From Dactylonectria macrodidyma (taxonomy: Eukaryota; Ascomycota; Sordariomycetes; Hypocreales; Nectriaceae): a stretch of DNA of 64,000 nucleotides. Positions 23,596 through 34,938 of the stretch are shown here, piece by piece. Each line of letters opens with the position of its first letter. The stretch's first letter is position 1. A program made the translations under genes and the position numbers. The notes beneath the pieces are model-generated. The model had not been told where the DNA came from. It saw only the letters and a program-made list of their open reading frames with translations, and did no database searches. The stretch spans positions 682,001 to 746,000 of the forward strand of contig JAGMUV010000006.1 of the NCBI GenBank assembly GCA_020744425.1, written 5' to 3'.

Positions 23596-23898
23596 TCAAT
23601 ACACCTTGTAGCTCCTTATGACGCGTGGCACGATGGCATAGTCGCCCTCGCCGTTGCGGTAGCTCAGCCCGACGCAGCCGGGCTCGACGTAGAGCTCGAA
23701 GGTGTCCGGGTCCGGGAACCAATCCGTGTCCGGGTTGAAGTGGACGCGGTTGACGTCCAGCGCCGGCGTGAAGTCGATGTTGTTGCAGTCGGCGTCGGCC
23801 GTGCCGTGCATGTTGCTCGACCGCCCGTCCGTCGTCCACACGTCCAGCGTCCAGGACGAGGCGAGGGGGAGCAGCGTGGCGAGGAGGATGAGCTTCAT
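23596..23898 (-). CDS. Small secreted protein, 100 residues
   Basis: A single-exon frame of 100 residues begins with a clear signal peptide (MKLILLATLLPLASS). The mature part is acidic and aromatic, starts WTLDVWTTDGR, has only two Cys (DADCNN and PGCVGL, likely one disulfide) and ends RSYKVY. I do not recognise a named family. The two Cys, small size and export signal fit fungal small secreted proteins, some of which act at host or microbe interfaces, but a function cannot be assigned. A strong TATA box lies about 200 bp upstream on the sense strand. The gene sits between an inverted gene fragment and an AT-rich patch, in a rearranged neighbourhood. Confidence 0.75.
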   Translation of the reverse strand: MKLILLATLLPLASSWTLDVWTTDGRSSNMHGTADADCNNIDFTPALDVNRVHFNPDTDWFPDPDTFELYVEPGCVGLSYRNGEGDYAIVPRVIRSYKVY

Positions 23899-24093
23899 TG
23901 TTGGTGGTTTGCTGTTGGGGCCGTGTTAACGAGGGGGGGTATAAGGCAGAGGGGGGGACCGGTAGGCGTACCGAAGGGAGATTGCGAGATGAGATGAACT
24001 TGTGTGATTTCAGTACAGTATCGTATTGTAGAGCGATGGTGTTGTAGAACTTGCTTGGTGATGTCCGCCTCATCTCCCACTCCGTCCTCGCCT

Positions 24094-24101
24094 CTTTTAT
24101 A
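24094..24101 (-). promoter_or_regulatory. TATA box for the small secreted protein
   Basis: The minus strand reads GGGTATAAAAGAGG about 196 bp upstream of the ATG at 23898, a good match to TATAAAAG. The spacing suits a leader of roughly 150 nt. Confidence 0.6.
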
Positions 24102-24534
24102 CCCATCACCACGCTCCCATCCCAAGGCCAAACTCTCTCCCGATCTTACAATCCCCCTCTTTTCAGCCGGTGAAGCCTTCACAACGATCGCAAACGTCGC
24201 TCAAGCCCACTTCCCCTCTCTCCGTACCTCATTCGCCTCGTCCGGGGGGGTGACTCTGTCCGACGCACGATCAAAAAATCCTTTGGCTGTGCTCCCGGGC
24301 TTCGTCGCATCGCCAATGGAGGATGCAAGCACACATGTGAGGTGTTGCCGTCGTTTCATCTTTTTTTGTCCTTCGTCTTGTTTTAGTTGCTGCACCTTCA
24401 TTCTTTTCGCATGACGCCAATGGCACACACCTCCGTCGGGCGCTTATTGACAGCGTCCGATTTGCCTTTGCTCGGCAGTTGGCAATGCGGCCCCCAACCG
24501 GGCGTGTAAAAGGACGGCGATGATGACCCGGGCC

Positions 24535-24665
24535 TCTATAAAATGCTGTTATTTTTATAATGGGAATCTAAAGAAGGAAAAAATTGTTATTAAAGAAGTT
24601 GTATAACTCTAAAGATAGTAAAAGAAACATGAAGCTACTTTTAGCAATACTGTATTTCTACCTGT
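24535..24665. other. AT-rich island beside the duplicated gene
   Basis: A compositionally distinct patch just downstream of the membrane-protein gene. It contains no ORF, no terminal inverted repeats that I can see and no transposase remnants. It could be a worn transposon remnant or simply an AT-rich 3' region. Confidence 0.4.
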
Positions 24666-24711
24666 GGATCTTATCCGACCTATCCCAACGTACCTACATG
24701 TGTGCAACAGC

Positions 24712-26069
24712 TCACAGAACATACGAATGCACTCTGGTTATGCCATCTTTAAAATCGTCTAGCATCTCGTCTATCTCTTTAGCAATCGCCAAAGTCCACC
24801 CATAGGTGTTGAGGCCCCTCCCCAAGGGATCCCACATGCCCCACACCACCTGCAAGAGTGTAAGAGATGCAGCGCAAACTGCCGAGAGGCCTAGCATGAA
24901 CACCATGGTCATTCCAGTGGGGTAGGTGATGCCGCTTTCTGAGTCGCTTGGGCCGTTGACGATGGAGTCGCATCTCTGCACGGGCAGATAAGTCATGGCC
25001 AGTTTCATCGCCAAGTCGAACACCCACAAGAAGGGAACAAGTGCAGAACCTCGATTGCTAAGTGTGGCGAGATCTCGACCGGTCAAAGACACCGAGCGAA
25101 TGTATTCGTCTGTTCTTGTTAGACACGCTTCTCCATCCGGAAAATAGACACGTACAAGCAAAGGGAAATCTCCGATCATCCAGGTTTCTCCGATCGATGA
25201 GGTTGTCGATGTGGTTTTCAATGCTGTATACGATGTGCATAGTCGACATGGATGGTCTCCCCTTCCTCAATGCCCGTCTTCGAAACTCCTTTACCAGCTC
25301 CAGTGAGAAAATCTCGAAGAAGTACTCGGTACGGACAAAGCGATAATGGCGCCCATCAGGCAGTGTCACAATTTCGTAATCGGGGGGGTATGGGTAGCGA
25401 CCGGCTTTAATCTTTTGCAAGGCTGCGGCGGTTTGGGCGCAGTACTTTCTGATGGGAGGTTCGTAGGTATTCCCTCGCATATGCTGTAGGAGTACTACTG
25501 GATAAGCAGTAATGAGGAGAAGGCACTCGCTGCACTGTTTAGTAGTGGACAGCGCAACGGATGAAGAGAAGGGACATACTAAATTATCAGCTGTAATTCA
25601 AGGCTATTGTAGCCGGAATTAGGATTGTAGCTGGTTCCTTTGAGAAGTAACCGCGCCAGTGAGAATGCTTCACCCGTGAAGCGTCCCATCTTTTCTCTGG
25701 TTCCTCGTGAACTACTAGATTCAGCTTCTCCTACTGCGTCGGGGGTTGAGCAGGGACTTACTTGATTTGCCCATGAATCAGTAGAAAAGCGTTGAGACAC
25801 CCCAGAACGGCTTGCGCATAAACAACCCACGGCGATGGTTGTGTTCGGCCATCGCAGGCGAGCCCCACCCGTGTATGGAAGAGGGAGATGAGCAAACACC
25901 ACACGAAGAAGAAAACCAAACGGCACATAAAGCCAATGAGGTGGTTCTTTTTCTGAATGTGGTAGCCGATGTAACGGCAACTGCCTAGGTTCCGCAGCTT
26001 GTGATCGACTTTGGACCCGAACATGGCGCGCTTCCAGTTCATGATGTGTGATGGTGAGGTCCAGTTCAT
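24712..26069 (-). CDS. Multi-pass membrane protein of unknown function
   Basis: Four exons (26069-25762, 25711-25580, 25529-25156, 25109-24712) give 403 residues; introns are 50, 50 and 46 bp. The frame is continuous through all junctions. Hydrophobic segments are LIGFMCRLVFFFVWCLLI, VLGCLNAFLLIHG, ECLLLITAYPVVLLQ, ALVPFLWVFDLAMKLAM and MTMVFMLGLSAVCAASL. Between the third and fourth lies a soluble region rich in Arg and Tyr (RKYCAQTAAALQ; YPPDYEIVTLPDG). The C-terminus ends EIDEMLDDFKDGITRVHSYVL. No family is recognised. The acceptor of intron 1 could be 3 nt upstream, and the start could be the second ATG at 26042. The intron 3 branch site CTAAC is clear. A partial inverted copy of its 3' end lies at 23088-23332. 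Confidence 0.7.
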
Positions 26070-27054
26070 GTTGGGTGATGATGAAGAGGGATGATGATGA
26101 GCCTGGGAGTTGGGTGGTGATGATGGGCCTGTTGGGCGATGATAGTGAGGGATGAGGCCTGGGAAACCCCGACACTTGGAGAAAACATCTTAGTGCTTGA
26201 TCTCCCAAATGACCTACGGTAGGCACGTTAGGCAGGCAGGCAGGTAGCGGGTAGTGCTTTGCTGTTGCTTCTTTCCTTCTGATGTAAATAGGTAGGTACT
26301 TAGCCTTTGGCACACAAACACTTGAACACTATCAGACGTCATGGCAATCTACACGGGAGGGGAGTTCTGGACATGGGCTTCACACGCACTGAAGATGTGC
26401 AATTAAATCCAATTCGCCTCACCCCATTCACGCAACAAACGCATCATTACCGGTATTGGCAATCTCTGTGAGGTATCATGGGCGAAAGCAAAGGAAACTG
26501 AGCGAAAAATGTAAATAGCAAGGCAATCAATCTAGACTTAGGTAAGGAGCGTTGCTGAGCAGCGATCCAACATCACCTGTCATCATGACACCCTCCAACA
26601 CGCTCTCGAGCGACCGCAGCACATTGCGAATGATGTGGCAGATGAACCACGTCCTTGAGCAACCGCAACACACCGCGATGCGCCGTTACACGAACCAGAT
26701 GAGGTGGCAGCAACAGGGGATGTTCGAGGTCCATGGTATATGCTAATGGAGTGATGGAGATGCCGCGATGGAGGCATCGGCCCGCCTCGCCGTTCTTCCA
26801 GCGCTCGTTGGCTTTGTCGCCTGAAAAAGAGGTTGTCGAGGTTCACATTAGACAGTAGTGAAGTGATGGGTGACGAGGTGATGGTGGTGAGCGGCACGCG
26901 CACCAGATTGACTGGCAGCAACTGGACATCTTTCGAACTTGTGGCCGATGTGTGAGCAACACTTTGGATCCCGGAGCCTTTTGTTGATGCGTCGTCTTAG
27001 TAAGGACTACTTGAGGCAGGTGGCGATGATGAAGAATAGAAATTAGACGGCCTT
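26070..27054. other. Spacer with GATGAT-rich repeats and decayed oxidoreductase fragments
   Basis: Upstream of the membrane-protein gene is a degenerate GATGATGRG/TTGGGTGATG-rich run (26040-26150). Further right, two short blocks at 26593-26629 and 26653-26678 repeat the 3' coding end of the neighbouring oxidoreductase (see separate entry). No intact gene is seen. Confidence 0.6.
26593..26678 (-). pseudogene. Two decayed copies of the oxidoreductase 3' coding segment
   Basis: Plus-strand 26593-26629 matches 27091-27127 (inside the oxidoreductase gene) at 32 of 37 positions, all differences being transitions. Plus-strand 26653-26678 matches the same stretch again over about 26 bases. On the minus strand they would encode RNVLRSLESVLEG and RGVLRLLKDV, against RDVLRLLEGVLES in the gene. 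They lie about 400-500 bp beyond the gene's stop codon and cannot be functional alone. Confidence 0.65.
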
Positions 27055-28215
27055 TCACACAAACGACACGTCCTTGCCGGTCTTGGCACTCTCCAACACG
27101 CCCTCAAGCAACCGCAACACATCGCGAGCCTGGCTGGCCTTGACGGGCACATCCTCTTCCTTGCCGCTTACAATGGCCTTCGCGAGCTCTGCGTAAAAGG
27201 CCTTGTACGTCTGGGGCTCCAGCAGCGGCGCGGGCTGCTCGCGAGGCACGCCGTCGTCGCCGACAAGGGTCAGCTTCAGGTTCTTGGGCTCGTCCTTACC
27301 GAAGCCCTCGTCGGTGGCCTTCCAGCCGGCTTGGAGCTGCTCCTCCTGCGGGTCAAGCGCCCACTTCTGGAAGCTGCCCCTGGTGCCGCGGACCCAGAAA
27401 CGCGGCTGGACGGCCTCGGCGCTCATGATGCCGATGCGGACGTGCACCAGGAGGCCCGGGTACGTTAGCTCTGCCGTCACGCCGTCCGGATTCTCAAAGT
27501 CGTGCTTACCCTCCCGCTGGTTGAGCGTGCGGCCGTGGACCGACTGCGGCATGCCGAACAGCGTGTAGACCTGGTCGATGAGGTGCGTCCCGAGGTCGAA
27601 GAGCGCGCTGCCGCCCTGGGCAATGGTCAAGCCGCGCTTCCAGTCGCTGGGGGCCTCCGGATTGTACCGCTCAAAGTGCGTGTTGAACTCGACGATGCGG
27701 CCCAGCGTGCCGCCGGCCAGGAGGTGCTTCACCGTGAGGAAGTCGGAGTCCCATCGCCGGTTCTGGTACACGCAGATGAGGCGGCCCTTGTCCTTGGCGA
27801 TGGCGATAAGCTCGTCGGCCTCGGCCGAGGTGGGCACAAACGGCTTCTCGGTCAAGACGTGCTTGCCGGACTCGAGCGCGGCCTTGGTCAGCTCGAAATG
27901 GTTATCAGGGGGTGTGCCGATGACGACAAGGTCGACGTTGGGATCGGCGAAGAGGGCCTTGTAGTCGGTGTAGTGCTTGAGGTCCGGGTAGTCGTTGGGG
28001 GCCGAGTTGCCCTCCTTAGGAGACCGCTGGACGATGCTGTAGAGCTTGAACTCGGGCGTCTGCGTGATAAAGGGGATGTGGAAGATTTTGGCCGATGCGC
28101 TGAAGTATTCTTTTGTGTTAGTGATGCCATGTTTCGGGTCTTGAGTGACGATGAGTTTGGGAGGGTGGCTTTACCCGTATCCTACGATACCCACGTTGAA
28201 AGTCTTGCTGGCCAT
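27055..28215 (-). CDS. Gfo/Idh/MocA-family NAD(P)-dependent oxidoreductase
   Basis: Two exons (28215-28175 and 28099-27055) separated by a 75-bp intron encode 361 residues. The intron splits the Rossmann glycine motif, and splicing restores NVGIVGYGASAKIFHIPF (dinucleotide binding). LTEKP (Lys99, residues 98-100 EKP) is the family signature and supplies the conserved catalytic lysine. DLGTHLID (Asp182, His186) matches the second conserved catalytic region. The protein is probably cytosolic and acts on a sugar, inositol or dihydrodiol-type substrate with NAD(P); which one is not readable. A TATA box sits 115 bp upstream. It is divergent from the FAX/GST-like gene. Confidence 0.93.
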
Positions 28216-29406
28216 TTTATCGAGTAAGAAGGTTCGAGTAAGAAGGTCGAAAGTGGGAGAAATAGATGAGAGTCAACCCTGTGCGGTCTGAAATCTCTTC
28301 TTCACTTCGTACGTCCTGGCGCGGAGCACTTATATAGCTGAATCCCAGACCTCATGAGTCCTCACTCCCTCCCCAAGCCCTACACTACAACCCCTCCACG
28401 CCATTAATTCCGTCATGAGGGTGGGGGACCGTTCTCCACGGGCTTCTCGCCGGAAACCTGCCAGGCTGGGGTAGTTGGCGAATGAAGGCGTCGAGAAGAC
28501 GCCACGATGGAGGATAATGGGGCTCTGGGCTCTGCCGTCGGACCCGAAGCTGGATTCCGCCGAGAAACTGAAGAAGCGGAGATGCCACTTTAGTCGCCTT
28601 CCGGCGTCTGTGCAGTACCTCGGTCGTGACTGAATTGTGGAATGAGATATACTCGAAGAGGATATTCCTATTTCTTATCTTGATATCACGTATTCATACA
28701 GCAAATAAGTTGAAAAGTCATCGTGCGTGGCGTTTTCCTACCTCCAGGAGGTCGGTGAGCCGCTTCACCCAACACCATTCATAACTCGGCTCCTTTGGAC
28801 TCATGAGGGACCATCGTCACAAAGCCACTGGGCTACGAGGATAACTTCTCCTCAATCAGACGCGCCGCGTCTAGCTGTTCGCCGGAAACACTTGCCACTC
28901 TTCCCGGACAGACTTTCCCTAGGAAGCGATTATCGAGAACGCGGCGGGAATTGCACGATTGCGTCTTTTCTCCGCACCACAAGCGTGTCGCCGGGGCAGT
29001 GCGGGGCCGTCTTGGAGATTGAAGCTCCGGCGAAAATCTCCGCATTCGTTCATGCGGGATGGTTTTTGCAGAGGGAAGAGAAATCCGAGTCATCTCTGAT
29101 CTGGGGGATGCGAAATCAGATAAAACCAGGCTCGTGCGCAAGAGGATGCGAACCAACTGCATCAAAGGCACACCTGCTTTCTCTTTCGCTGGATGGAATG
29201 TTGATCTCGCGCTCTCGCACTTTGCCTCGCGACCCGAGATGTGGATCCGGGCTCTGCTCAAAGTCCGGCCTGGGCTTAAAGAGCGTCACTGGTGAATATA
29301 GAGTGATTAGCAACTAAATGCCACAGAACGATAATACTTGCCCGTTTTTTTCAGGGGGGTTGAATCACTGGACATCAAATCCCCTAGATTTTTCCTTGAG
29401 ACCATC
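28216..29406. other. Divergent promoter region, no gene seen
   Basis: About 1.2 kb between divergent genes. A 196-codon open frame (28727-29317, +) and an overlapping 142-codon frame on the other strand exist. Neither shows a recognisable domain, and neither was accepted as a gene. Confidence 0.5.
28329..28336 (-). promoter_or_regulatory. TATA box for the oxidoreductase
   Basis: The minus strand reads CAGCTATATAAGTGC about 115 bp upstream of the ATG at 28215, a strong TATATAAG match at normal promoter spacing. Confidence 0.6.
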
Positions 29407-30251
29407 ATGGCATCAAAAGAGCACACTCCGCTCACCGTCTACCGGGGCTCTCACAAGACGGGCGTCTTGGTCTGGTCGCCGTTTGTTAATAAACTCGAGG
29501 CTCGGCTGCGCTTCGACGGCATCCCGTACAAGGTCGGAGCCGGCTCACCCGCGTCCGCCCCGCGCGGCAAGATCCCGTACATGGAGCTCGGCGTCTCCGG
29601 GGAGAAGCTCGGCGACTCGGCGCTGATCATCAACCGGTTGGTCGGCGACGGCCTGGCAACGGACCTCAACGCCGGCATCCCGGCGGTCCGGCGCGCGCAC
29701 GACGTCGCCGTCCGCGCGCTGCTGGAGGACAAGCTGTACTTTTACAGCACGCGCGAGCGGTGGTGCGACAACTATGCGACCATGGTAGCCGGCGTCTTGG
29801 CTGCCGTGCCGTGGCCGCTGCGGTGGCTCGTCGGCCTCATCGCGTCCCGGGCCGTCGCGCGGACGCTGCACGGCCAGGGCACCGGACGGCTCGCCGACGA
29901 CGAAGTGGCGGCGCTCAGGGCGGAGGCGTGGGAATCCGTCGCTGCGCTGCTGTCCGACGCGAGGTCGACTTCCGTAGGTGATGATGTTGATGGTGATGAT
30001 CCCTTTTGGGTGCTCGGCGGCGATGAGCCGACCGAGGCGGATGCGTCGCTGTTTGGCTTCGTCGCCTCGGCCCTGGTCTGCGATGCGTGAGTTTTACCCC
30101 GGTTTCTCGTAATCAACTATTGAAGCCGTGCTGATGGCGAGCTTCCAGAGCCCCTGCAACTGCCAAGATTGTGCGTGCGCATCCGGTGCTTGTCGAGTAC
30201 GCAGATAGGATCCACCAGCGATATTTCCCCGACTACGATAAGTGGGAATAA
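29407..30251 (+). CDS. GST-like protein of the failed-axon-connections (FAX) / metaxin type
   Basis: Exons 29407-30086 and 30149-30251 (62-bp intron) encode 260 residues. The N-terminal thioredoxin-like half has SPFVNKLEARLRFDGIPYKV and GKIPYMEL. These are the layout of FAX/CDR-type glutathione S-transferase-like proteins, where the residue at the Cys/Ser active-site position is weakly conserved. The C-terminal helical half carries DEPTEADASLFGFVASAL, and after splicing DAAPATAKIVRAHPVLVEY and RIHQRYFPDY, both typical of the family. It lacks an obvious targeting signal. A role in glutathione-dependent detoxification or stress is inferred from the family only. The small second exon is needed for a normal C-terminus. 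Confidence 0.85.
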
Positions 30252-33200
30252 ACTCGTTGTTTCTCTATTGTGCTCTGCTGTATCCAGCGTTGGATGGGAT
30301 GTGGAAGGTTTCTAAAAAGTCGATTCGAAATGAGTGGTGAGTTGTTAGTTGAGTCTAGATTCGTGCGTAGATAGCATGCTACGCCGCCACAAGCAGAAGT
30401 ATATCAGTGTAGTCGAATCCTTTCAATCGATGCCCCTGATACAAAGTCAGTTGTCAAATCAATACATGTCTCTACGAGAACCAACGCACCCGCTGAGTTG
30501 ATTGAGGCCCCAACTTTGGCTGTGTTGTGCTGTGCGTCAACCCAGACCGCCACCACCTTTAGGAGATACCAACCCGGCCATGCATTTCTCAACTCTGGGT
30601 TTCGGCCAAGGGCAAGAACATGCCAAGAACAAGAAGACAGAGACAATTTAACTCTTTCGTTTTCCATATCCTCGTCGTGCAAGTAGAACAAGCCGTTGAC
30701 GAGTGTCAAGTGTGAGGCCTTGAAGTCCCAAATGGCTTCTCTGCTCAGTCGAAACTGTGCTTCTTTTCGATGGTGCGAACAGGGCAACTCTTTCACGAAA
30801 CCCACCACACGTATGAGCAAACCTGAGTTGTTTGAAGAAGGCAAGTTCAGAACCCACGGCCGAAATCCAGCCTTGGTGAGCGTCTCGGTCTCACATGGCA
30901 TGGCCCAGCACCCCCCTGGATCAACCCGCTCGTCCGTCCGAGCGTAAACCTGTTCTCCCCCGCGAAAATAGCGCTCGGATCACAAGTTCAGATCCTTCGA
31001 CGACAATAAGACTGAACGAGTGAAAGCATGTGCAGACCACATGCCTCCATGTTGCCTAACTCCCCCCCCCCGGAGCCTCGGCCGTCATATCATGCAAGGA
31101 ACGCCATGCTATGCCCTCAATCTCCGGGCGTGCGTTGCAGATCTGACGTATCGAGTCAGCAAAGAAACCAACTCCAATAAAGCAAAAAAGGATCAAACTT
31201 GCAGCTTCGAATAAAGGAGTGGCGAAAATGGGAAACATCCACGAAAGGGAGCAACGCGTACTCCGTATGTCGACAAGGGGGTTGGGTTACATGCAGCGCT
31301 ACGATCGGAATTGCATCAGGCGACAAATCTCGGACGGGAGCAAATTATTGAGATCCAGCCAACCTTTTCTTCTTGTTTAATTTCTCGCGAGGGCGTGTGT
31401 GTCGGTGAGAGCAACCCATCATGACGCTCCGGCACTCCCCCTCTCCACCAAGCCTGCGATGCAACGTGCCCAATGGAGAACTCGGGAACGGCTATTTTGG
31501 AGCCAGTTTTTAGAATACCCGCCCGGCGTTGTTGCTCTAGCTCCAGGGGCAAGGTGTCGCTGAGCAAAATGCGTACGAATAACGTGTGTGAAGAGGTTGC
31601 ATCCGGCTGATTGGTACACCTGGAACAGAACATCGCCACCACACCACCCGACGAGGACAGGTTCGTAGTCACACTCTTTGACAACCCCAGGTGCCGCGAT
31701 GACACTGCATTGTGCATAAGGCATGCACCGTAGCTCGATTGCCCACTTTTACGAGGTTGCGGGATGCACAACTGTACATACATAGTCTCCACAGCATGCA
31801 TACATTATTAGCCTTGCAGCTGCGTTGCCGTCACCTCTCACCTCCATGGACAACAACGTTGATGTCCGTCGTGGGATGCGTACATTGGGCGAGAGCAACG
31901 CAAGCTGGGAGTAGTGGCGGACGCAACATGTGCCGTCGTCTCAACACCCAAAACAGCCTCTTATCAACTTGTTTCGCTGCGTGGATGCCAATCGAGACAG
32001 TCTTTAATCTCGCCTCGGTGGCTTTTTTTGACGGCGGTCCGCTAATTTAGACTGTTATGCCACCCAGCGTCCAAATGGGCCTCGTTCGCAGACATCGAGG
32101 GTCATCAGCCCACCCACCGCTGCTTCGGCCATGTCCACTGGGCCATTCCGAGATGGGAGCATCATCATCATCGCCAACCAAACCAACCCCCCTCCAAAGA
32201 AACCCTGGACCAGAGGCGATCAACCAAGCATGGGTAGGGGGGTGGGAATGGCGGGGGGTCAGCTCTCATGCGCGTGCTTCTTTCACAAGCAACGGACGGG
32301 GAGTAAGAAAGAGAAAGAAGCCTCGGCGTGGCGCACGGAGGAGGCGCAACGCTAGGGCACAAATCGAGAAGGACTGGAACCGTGTGGTTTGAATGAAGGA
32401 TGAAGCGAGAGAAAGGACAGAAAAACGGGATCCAATCGTTCCCGCAAACGGAATAGCGACCAAAGCCGGGGTGGTGGAGGAGGGGGAGGGGGAGGCTAGG
32501 ATCGGAGCAAAGTGGGCTGCCTGTCCCTGAATCCCTGTGCGTGCAAAAGATGCCCAGGGGAGCTGAATTGGGAACTTGATTGGGTCTCGCCTGCGGCACA
32601 GGGAGGGCCAACCAGAAGCGGGAACAAAAGGTATCTGCGGGGGAAATGAGGGCCATCGAACATCAGGCTGGGGAAACGACTACGACTAATGTAGACAAGT
32701 CCTGGGGGATATGGAGGGGGGAATGTTGCTGAAGCTGGTTACCCCGGACGGACCGGACGCCTGATTCGGTGTTAGTGGGTGTAGATGGAAAAAAAGAGCT
32801 GTTTTTTTTGGGGATGGCTACTGCTTTTCGTAGCTGCTACTCTGGACGTCGTAGTTTGCGGACATTCAACCACCGGCACCGAAGCAGAAACTAGGAAGTC
32901 GCCCGATCTAGGCCAGTTCCCGTCCCTGCTTTTTCTGCTCTTCCCAATATGAAGGCGGCTCTCGATGACGACGATGCTTCCATTTCCGTCCTGCCCACTC
33001 CCCCTACCTCCCACCCCCTTTCTCTCTTCCCGCAACAACCACCTCCACGCACGATCAGCAAGCGCTTCGTCGTTCCTGCGTCGTCTTAGCTAGCCGGGGA
33101 ATGTTTTGGAAAGAAAGGAAGATGATGTAGAAGGGGGGGGGAGCGTTGCTATTCCTGGCGATTCGTGTTGGTGGGTTGCTGTCAGTCTCATAGGCAAAAA

Positions 33201-34938
33201 CCTCGAAACCTGAGGCCTGGCGGGTCATCGGTCATCGGCCTCGGGCGGGAAAAAAGAACAAGAAAAACGTCCCCTGGTCGTTTGACATGTGACCACTTTT
33301 TTGGCTTTGCGCGTATTCCGAGGAAAAGGTGACTCTAACCAGCTGGCGGTTGTTCTACCATCCGTCTTACGGCTCTTTTTCACTGTCAAAGCAAATCCCA
33401 GGAATATGCCGTGCTTTTTTTCTTTCTAGTTCTCGTTCGCTTGGTATTGCAAGGTGCGCAATTGGAGCCTTGGCCATTGCCCCAGGTTTTTTATTCTCGG
33501 CATACCTCTCCCTTGCCCGTTGACGAGTTCCCTCCTTACGGGGCAAATCGAGCCACTTTTCCTGGGCGGAAAATCGGTGGGTTCGCTGACCCCCTCCCTC
33601 CATCCCCCGGGAACGAGATCCGTGAGGGAGAAAGAGGGAAAAAAGCATGGACGGGGTAGGTAAGAAAAAAAGGCTGCGGAGTTGAAGTGGATCAAATCTC
33701 TTGTCTTTCTTACTTCCCGCTACGCAATCGTATGTAGGCAACTGCTCCGTCTCGCTTGAAATGACTACGTACCTCTATTTTCGCGGGGTCTGATTAATTG
33801 TCAATGCAAAAGAAAATAAGGCTCTCGCCCATATGTCCAAATTTCCCTGATCCGCCGGCCGAGATTGGCTCCCCTGAGAGATGCTTCATCAGATGCAACT
33901 TGGGGCCTTCTAGATCCAGCAGGCAAGGCGGGTATGGTTCCCTCTCTTCTTTTTTTTTTCACATGCCCTCATCTTCTCAGTACCTAGTACAAAAATGACT
34001 GTACATGAAATTCACACCCCCCGGACGCTGGTGCGGTGTCGCCTCGTCGATCGGCTCGGCGGTGTGGCTCGAATGCGGAAGTCGACCCGGCCGAGAAGGA
34101 AGTGAAAGCCGTGTAGGTATTCGAACTAGAACGGCCAGCTTCAAGTTAGTTAGCTCTCCCCGAATACGTCTCTCTCTCTCTCTTTTACCCCAGTTGCCGG
34201 GGGACTGCAATAATACCCCAGAACCAACCGCTTGTAACCACACCACTTCACCACCAGCTCCACATGGCTGCTTTTGTACCACGTATAGAGAGTACTACCT
34301 ACGAAGTAGGCATTCGGGGCATCTCAAGCCCTGGGGGATCCTTTGTTTGCCTCCCCTCCCCCAGGTCCATGTCCGTGTACCCCCTGGCCACCGGCAACGT
34401 CCTTTCGGCCCTGTTAACCCCATTCGCCTCCCCATACCTGGCCCATCCTCCTCCTCATGCGGCCTGCAGGACCCGGGTCATCGCCTTGGAACCCGGCCAT
34501 CCACACCAGCCTCTCTTTCTCTCTCTCCACACCTCCTCCTCCTCCTCCGCAAGGTACGTTCGGCCCCATAGCATCATAGGATGACATGGGGAAGTGTGGG
34601 AAATGGTACGGCCAGTGTGGCCATCGCGCATGGCAGGCTGCGTGCCTAGTCCGCATAGATCGTCCCGTCAGGCAAGCGTCTGTCCTGTTCCTGTGCTTGG
34701 CCCTCGTTCCTCTCTGCCCGTCCCGCGGACATCACACACCTACATAAAGAGCACCCTCCATCCGCCTCATTCGACTTCTTTCTCTCCCTCCTCATCCACT
34801 CGCTACCGGACCAACTTCACTCGTTGCCTGCTTCAAGCCTCAGCAATCAATCTCCAGCACTCAAAGCTTCATCTTCAAGCCCATACACAAAAGCTTCAAC
34901 CCTTTTTTGTTCAACAAAAACCCCAACCAACCGCCAAA
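30252..34938. other. Long gene-poor region upstream of the CFEM gene
   Basis: About 4.7 kb without a supported gene. It contains several open frames of 100-165 codons on both strands with no domain or intron-exon logic (the longest at 30404-30901, minus), many G or C runs, and a CT-rich stretch before 34939. The part from about 34700 is probably the CFEM promoter and leader, with a TACATAAAG TATA-like element at 34741. An orphan gene at 30404-30901 cannot be ruled out. Confidence 0.5.

Larger units (their letters stand above)
23899..24711. other. Promoter of the small secreted protein and an AT-rich patch
   Basis: The half next to the secreted protein holds its TATA box (24094-24101). The other half (24535-24665) is AT-rich, with TATAAAATG and runs of A and T, against GC-richer flanks. 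No gene is seen. Confidence 0.5.

Noticed and set aside
28727..29317. 196-codon plus-strand open frame in a divergent promoter
   Set aside because: No recognisable domain, no start context, and an opposing frame is equally open.
31316..31801. 161-codon minus-strand frame
   Set aside because: Amino-acid composition irregular, no domain, several comparable frames nearby.
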